DNA of 64,000 bases from Pseudoalteromonas sp. H105 (GTDB taxonomy: Bacteria; Pseudomonadota; Gammaproteobacteria; Enterobacterales; Alteromonadaceae). The stretch lies in assembly GCF_001469215.1 (NCBI RefSeq), contig NZ_LOFH01000004.1, forward strand, positions 62,001 to 126,000. Direction: 5' to 3'. The notes beneath the pieces are model-generated. The model was not told where the DNA came from. It ran no database searches and saw only the letters and a list, made by a program, of their open reading frames with translations. Of this stretch, positions 61,418-64,000 are shown piece by piece. The position numbers and the translations under genes were made by a program. Position 1 is the stretch's first letter. Each line of letters starts with the position of its first letter.

Positions 61418-62011
61418 ATGGAATTCGCTTTATTATCAATATTAGTATTAGTTGTAGGGGCCTCTGTTGTTGCATCAAAATTTACCGATGATGGCGGCAA
61501 TCCTTATCCCTTCACCCGAAAAGAAAGTGTCTTTACGCAAGTAGAAAGTGCTTTTTTGAATTTGCTTGAGCGTGCTGTAGGGGATCAATATAAAATTGTT
61601 AGTCGCGTTAAGCTCATTGATATTATTGATTGTAAAAAAGGTTTATCGTCAAAGGCTAAACGTGCAGCTATTGCTAAAGCTAAAAATAAGCAACTTGATT
61701 TCGTTTTAATTGATAAAGAAAAGCTGACCATTGTTGCCGCTGTTGATTTAGTCAACAACGCGAATAAAGATGGCCATAAAGCGCAACGTGACTGGTTTGT
61801 GAATGGCGCTCTTGAAGCAGCAGGTATCCCCCATATCCGCATGAAAGTTAAATCGGGTTACCGCCCAAGTGAAGTACGCAACGCCATTATGTTTAAACTT
61901 GGTAAACCTGCAGCGCCTAGCATTCGACCTAGTCGTAACAGAGTAACCAAGCCTGCGGTGCTATCTCCTTCTCAAGCTAAAGCTCACTCAACAGCGTTAG
62001 CCGAAATTTAA
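61418..62011 (+). CDS. DUF2726 protein with N-terminal membrane anchor
   Basis: This 197-residue protein is given the ATG at 61418 (MEFALLSILVLVVGASVV), which has GGAG upstream; the frame is open to 61373 but only from a TTG. The first 18 residues form a membrane segment. A DUF2726 domain follows (about 30-150), with FTQVESAFLNLLERAVGDQ and LDFVLIDKEKLTIVAAVDL. The latter resembles the core of the PD-(D/E)XK nuclease-like fold, though the acidic residues do not prove activity. The last 40 residues are Pro/Lys/Arg-rich (APSIRPSRNRVTKPA). Function unknown. It is probably a single gene, followed by a terminator. Confidence 0.8.
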   Translation: MEFALLSILVLVVGASVVASKFTDDGGNPYPFTRKESVFTQVESAFLNLLERAVGDQYKIVSRVKLIDIIDCKKGLSSKAKRAAIAKAKNKQLDFVLIDKEKLTIVAAVDLVNNANKDGHKAQRDWFVNGALEAAGIPHIRMKVKSGYRPSEVRNAIMFKLGKPAAPSIRPSRNRVTKPAVLSPSQAKAHSTALAEI

Positions 62012-62021
62012 AGTTAACTAA

Positions 62022-62051
62022 AAAAGATGCGAGATTAAGCTCGCATTTTTT
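62022..62051 (+). terminator. terminator after the DUF2726 gene
   Basis: Stem ATGCGAG (62027-62033) with CTCGCAT (62040-62046) has loop ATTAAG, an A-rich 5' flank and a T6 tract. A canonical intrinsic terminator. Confidence 0.85.
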
Positions 62052-62117
62052 GTTTGTTTTACCCTACTCTCATTTTTGCAGTATAATCATGCCATCTAAT
62101 TCGAGGAATCAAAAAAT

Positions 62118-62825
62118 ATGAATGTTGGTATTATTGGCGCAATGGAGCCAGAAGTTAAAATTTTGCGTGAAACAATGCAAAATCCGCAAACACTGACGAA
62201 GGCAGGTTTTACCTTTTATACCGGTGAATTAGCAGGTAACACTGTCACATTAGTACAATCAGGTATTGGTAAGGTTGCATCAGCAATAGCAACAACATTA
62301 TTGATTGATAATTTTAAACCTGATTGCGTCATTAATACGGGCTCTGCGGGTGGGTTTGATCCATCCTTGAGCGTCGGGGATGTAGTGATTTCATCACAAG
62401 TGCGTCATCATGATGTAGATGTTACTGCGTTTGGTTATGAAATTGGACAAGTTCCACAAATGCCGGCTGGTTTCACAGCCCACCCTACACTAATTGAAGC
62501 AGCTGAAAATAGCATCTCACAAATAAGCGAAGTAAAAACTTTGGTAGGTTTAATCTGTACGGGTGATTCGTTTATGTGCGATCCTATTCGCATTGATAAA
62601 GCACGCGCAGACTTTCCAACTATGCTGGCAGTTGAAATGGAAGGCGCCGCCATTGCTCAAGTATGTCATTCATTAGAAACACCTTTTGTAGTTATTCGCT
62701 CTATGTCAGATATTGCAGGAAAAGAGTCACCACAATCATTCGAAGAATACTTAGAAACAGCCTCTATAAACTCATCAAAAATGGTTGTGGCATTATTAGA
62801 AAAACTAACAACGGTTAGTTTATAA
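62118..62825 (+). CDS. mtnN: 5'-methylthioadenosine/S-adenosylhomocysteine nucleosidase
   Basis: This 235-residue enzyme cleaves MTA and SAH to adenine and the thioribose product, recycling by-products of SAM use and feeding autoinducer-2 chemistry. Visible are the start IGIIGAM-like [16 protein letters not shown] with the catalytic Glu12, the ribose/phosphate-site INTGSAGGF, the substrate [11 protein letters not shown], and the catalytic Asp in RSMSDIAG near 197. The length is normal. A GAGGAATC ribosome-binding site precedes the ATG. The next gene starts 1 bp after the stop, so both are co-translated. Confidence 0.96.
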   Translation: MNVGIIGAMEPEVKILRETMQNPQTLTKAGFTFYTGELAGNTVTLVQSGIGKVASAIATTLLIDNFKPDCVINTGSAGGFDPSLSVGDVVISSQVRHHDVDVTAFGYEIGQVPQMPAGFTAHPTLIEAAENSISQISEVKTLVGLICTGDSFMCDPIRIDKARADFPTMLAVEMEGAAIAQVCHSLETPFVVIRSMSDIAGKESPQSFEEYLETASINSSKMVVALLEKLTTVSL

Positions 62826-62826
62826 G

Positions 62827-63771
62827 GTGCTACCCAATCTAGTTCAACCCCACTTGGACTTTATTGTATTTATGATTGCGCTCCTTGTTGAGCGCTTTTT
62901 GCCTTTGACCAGTTGGTATCACCCTGACACATTTTTAACCGTGGTGTTTCGCGCTCTGGGCAAACGCGTTTATCGCGCTAAAGAATCGAATAGCTACCAG
63001 TATTTATCATCTACTCTGTGTTTTAGCCTAGTAATACTGGTGATAGTCACTATCACGGTTTTATTATTAGAATTTGCATACTACCCTGAGTTACTTGCTG
63101 GCTTAATGCTCTATATTTGCCTGCAATGGCAGACACCACAGAAAAAAGCGTTGCGTATCGCCCGGCTGCTAAAGCAAAACCAAAAAGCAACAGCGCGTGA
63201 GTTACTAAAGCCATTAGTTGCGCGTGATGTTAGCAAGCTCTCACGTGCTGGTATTTGTAAAGCTGTCATGGAAACGTTAACTTTGAGAATTGCTCGCGAC
63301 TATTTTGCAGTTATTTTTATTTATTTAATGTTTGGTGCTATTGCTGCTTTTAGTTACCACTTACTGAGGCTTATACATCAATCTTGGCGCTGTGACTTAA
63401 CACCCGACAACGTATTCTTAAAATCAATTTCAATCTTACTATTTATAATTGAATGGCTTCCAATACGCTTACTCGCATTCACCGTAGCATGCAGTAAAGC
63501 CACTAAATTAAGTATGCATTACATTAAGCATTATGGACGACACTTTTACCAAAGTAATTCTGGGTGGCTATTAAGTGCATGCTCTGCATCCGTTGCTGTG
63601 CAATTAGGTGGGCCTGCGATGTATCAAGGGCATCGATTTAATAAAATGCGAATTGGCACAGAGCGATTACCACAAGCTGAAGATATTCCTGTTTTATTAA
63701 GCCGCTTATCTCAAGCCCGTGTATTTTGGCTGTTAATCATCATCGGGATTGAAGTACTAAAATCGATATAA
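62827..63771 (+). CDS. CbiB/CobD-like membrane protein next to mtnN
   Basis: This 314-residue protein starts at a GTG directly after mtnN. It has several membrane helices (LDFIVFMIALLVERFL, FSLVILVIVTITVLLLEF, YFAVIFIYLMFGAIAAFSYHLL, ISILLFIIEWLPIRLLAF, WLLIIIGIEVL). The segments ERFLPLTSWYHPD, LVARDVSKLSRAG and AAFSYHLLRL resemble CbiB/CobD, which attaches aminopropanol in cobalamin synthesis. No other cobalamin gene is near, and similar proteins are found beside mtnN in related bacteria. A role other than cobalamin synthesis is likely; AmpE is a more distant alternative. A terminator follows. Confidence 0.75.
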   Translation: MLPNLVQPHLDFIVFMIALLVERFLPLTSWYHPDTFLTVVFRALGKRVYRAKESNSYQYLSSTLCFSLVILVIVTITVLLLEFAYYPELLAGLMLYICLQWQTPQKKALRIARLLKQNQKATARELLKPLVARDVSKLSRAGICKAVMETLTLRIARDYFAVIFIYLMFGAIAAFSYHLLRLIHQSWRCDLTPDNVFLKSISILLFIIEWLPIRLLAFTVACSKATKLSMHYIKHYGRHFYQSNSGWLLSACSASVAVQLGGPAMYQGHRFNKMRIGTERLPQAEDIPVLLSRLSQARVFWLLIIIGIEVLKSI

Positions 63772-63796
63772 AAAAACCAGCCGAAGCTGGTTTTAT
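63768..63796. terminator. terminator between the CbiB-like gene and tyrS
   Basis: AAAACCAGC pairs with GCTGGTTTT around loop CGAA, flanked by A-rich and T-rich sequence. It can serve both the CbiB-like gene and convergent tyrS. Confidence 0.8.
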
Positions 63797-63834
63797 CATA
63801 TTACTGAATTTTCATTCTTAGCTTTTAGAGCTAA

Positions 63835-64000
63835 TTAAGCAACTGTAATATTGGCAAACTTGCGTTTACCAACTTGGTAAATAGCCGTACTGCCTTTTGC
63901 GATTTCTAACTTAGAGTCGGTTACTTTCTCTTCGCCGTTGATTTTAACCGCGCCTTGCTTAATCATGCGCATTGCTTCTGAAGTACTTGCGACTAAACCT
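63835..64000 (-). CDS. tyrS: tyrosyl-tRNA synthetase, C-terminal end (partial)
   Basis: Only the last 54 codons are inside the window. They encode the S4 RNA-binding domain of Tyr[19 protein letters not shown], then [18 protein letters not shown] and stop. The S4 domain binds the tRNA anticodon arm and long variable arm. The 5' part lies beyond base 64000. It is convergent with the CbiB-like gene. Confidence 0.85.
   Translation of the reverse strand, partial: GLVASTSEAMRMIKQGAVKINGEEKVTDSKLEIAKGSTAIYQVGKRKFANITVA

Overview
The window looks like chromosomal DNA of a marine gammaproteobacterium of the order Alteromonadales, most likely Pseudoalteromonas. This rests on gene content: an ArcA/ArcB pair, a mutY-yggX/trmB block, a DUF2986 small basic protein, many secreted peptidases and TonB-dependent receptors, FolE2, and a Phe/Thr tRNA array, all in fairly AT-rich DNA. 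No prophage, insertion sequence, integron or CRISPR array is visible.

Layout. 1-713: end of a DJ-1/PfpI gene. 856-4370: a very AT-rich subtilase-like surface protein that has lost two of its three catalytic residues and is frameshifted inside a tandem 8-bp repeat, so it may be phase-variable. 4468-13649: a four-gene minus-strand operon, YqiJ-type membrane protein, YqiK-type flotillin, a 1980-residue AAA ATPase and a free-standing lipoyl-like domain. 13922-19258: M20 dipeptidase, DUF2986, a lipoprotein overlapping an S9 peptidase fused to Sel1-like repeats. 19344-23148: OprC/NosA-type copper receptor, DUF1499 protein, and a membrane protein/XRE repressor pair with twin operator-like palindromes. 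23303-32692: a winged-helix/nSTAND/TPR one-protein regulator with a small partner, a PAS-GGDEF cyclase, a TPR protein, MgtE, an AraC regulator and a degenerate GGDEF protein. 32889-38342: a phytate/phosphate island (TonB receptor, acid phosphatase, beta-propeller phytase) behind a candidate Pho box. 38515-46338: S9 peptidase and a tripartite RND efflux operon.

46882-48085 holds a minus-strand tRNA array of four tRNA-Phe and three tRNA-Thr genes plus two decayed tRNA-Thr copies, with a strong promoter having a GC-rich discriminator, a terminator at the end and another terminator in the middle. 48310-64000 is mostly housekeeping and signalling: a hybrid histidine kinase with Hpt domain, yggX, mutY, trmB, rsmC, a histidine kinase overlapping a YfiR-family gene, convergent arcA and arcB, folE2, a DUF2726 gene, mtnN with a CbiB-like membrane protein, and the end of tyrS.

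The best candidates for little-described biology are the flotillin/AAA/lipoyl operon, the phase-off pseudoprotease, the nSTAND regulator with its small partner, the PhoB-linked phytate island, and the decaying tRNA array. Functions are inferred from motifs read by eye; no database search was run.
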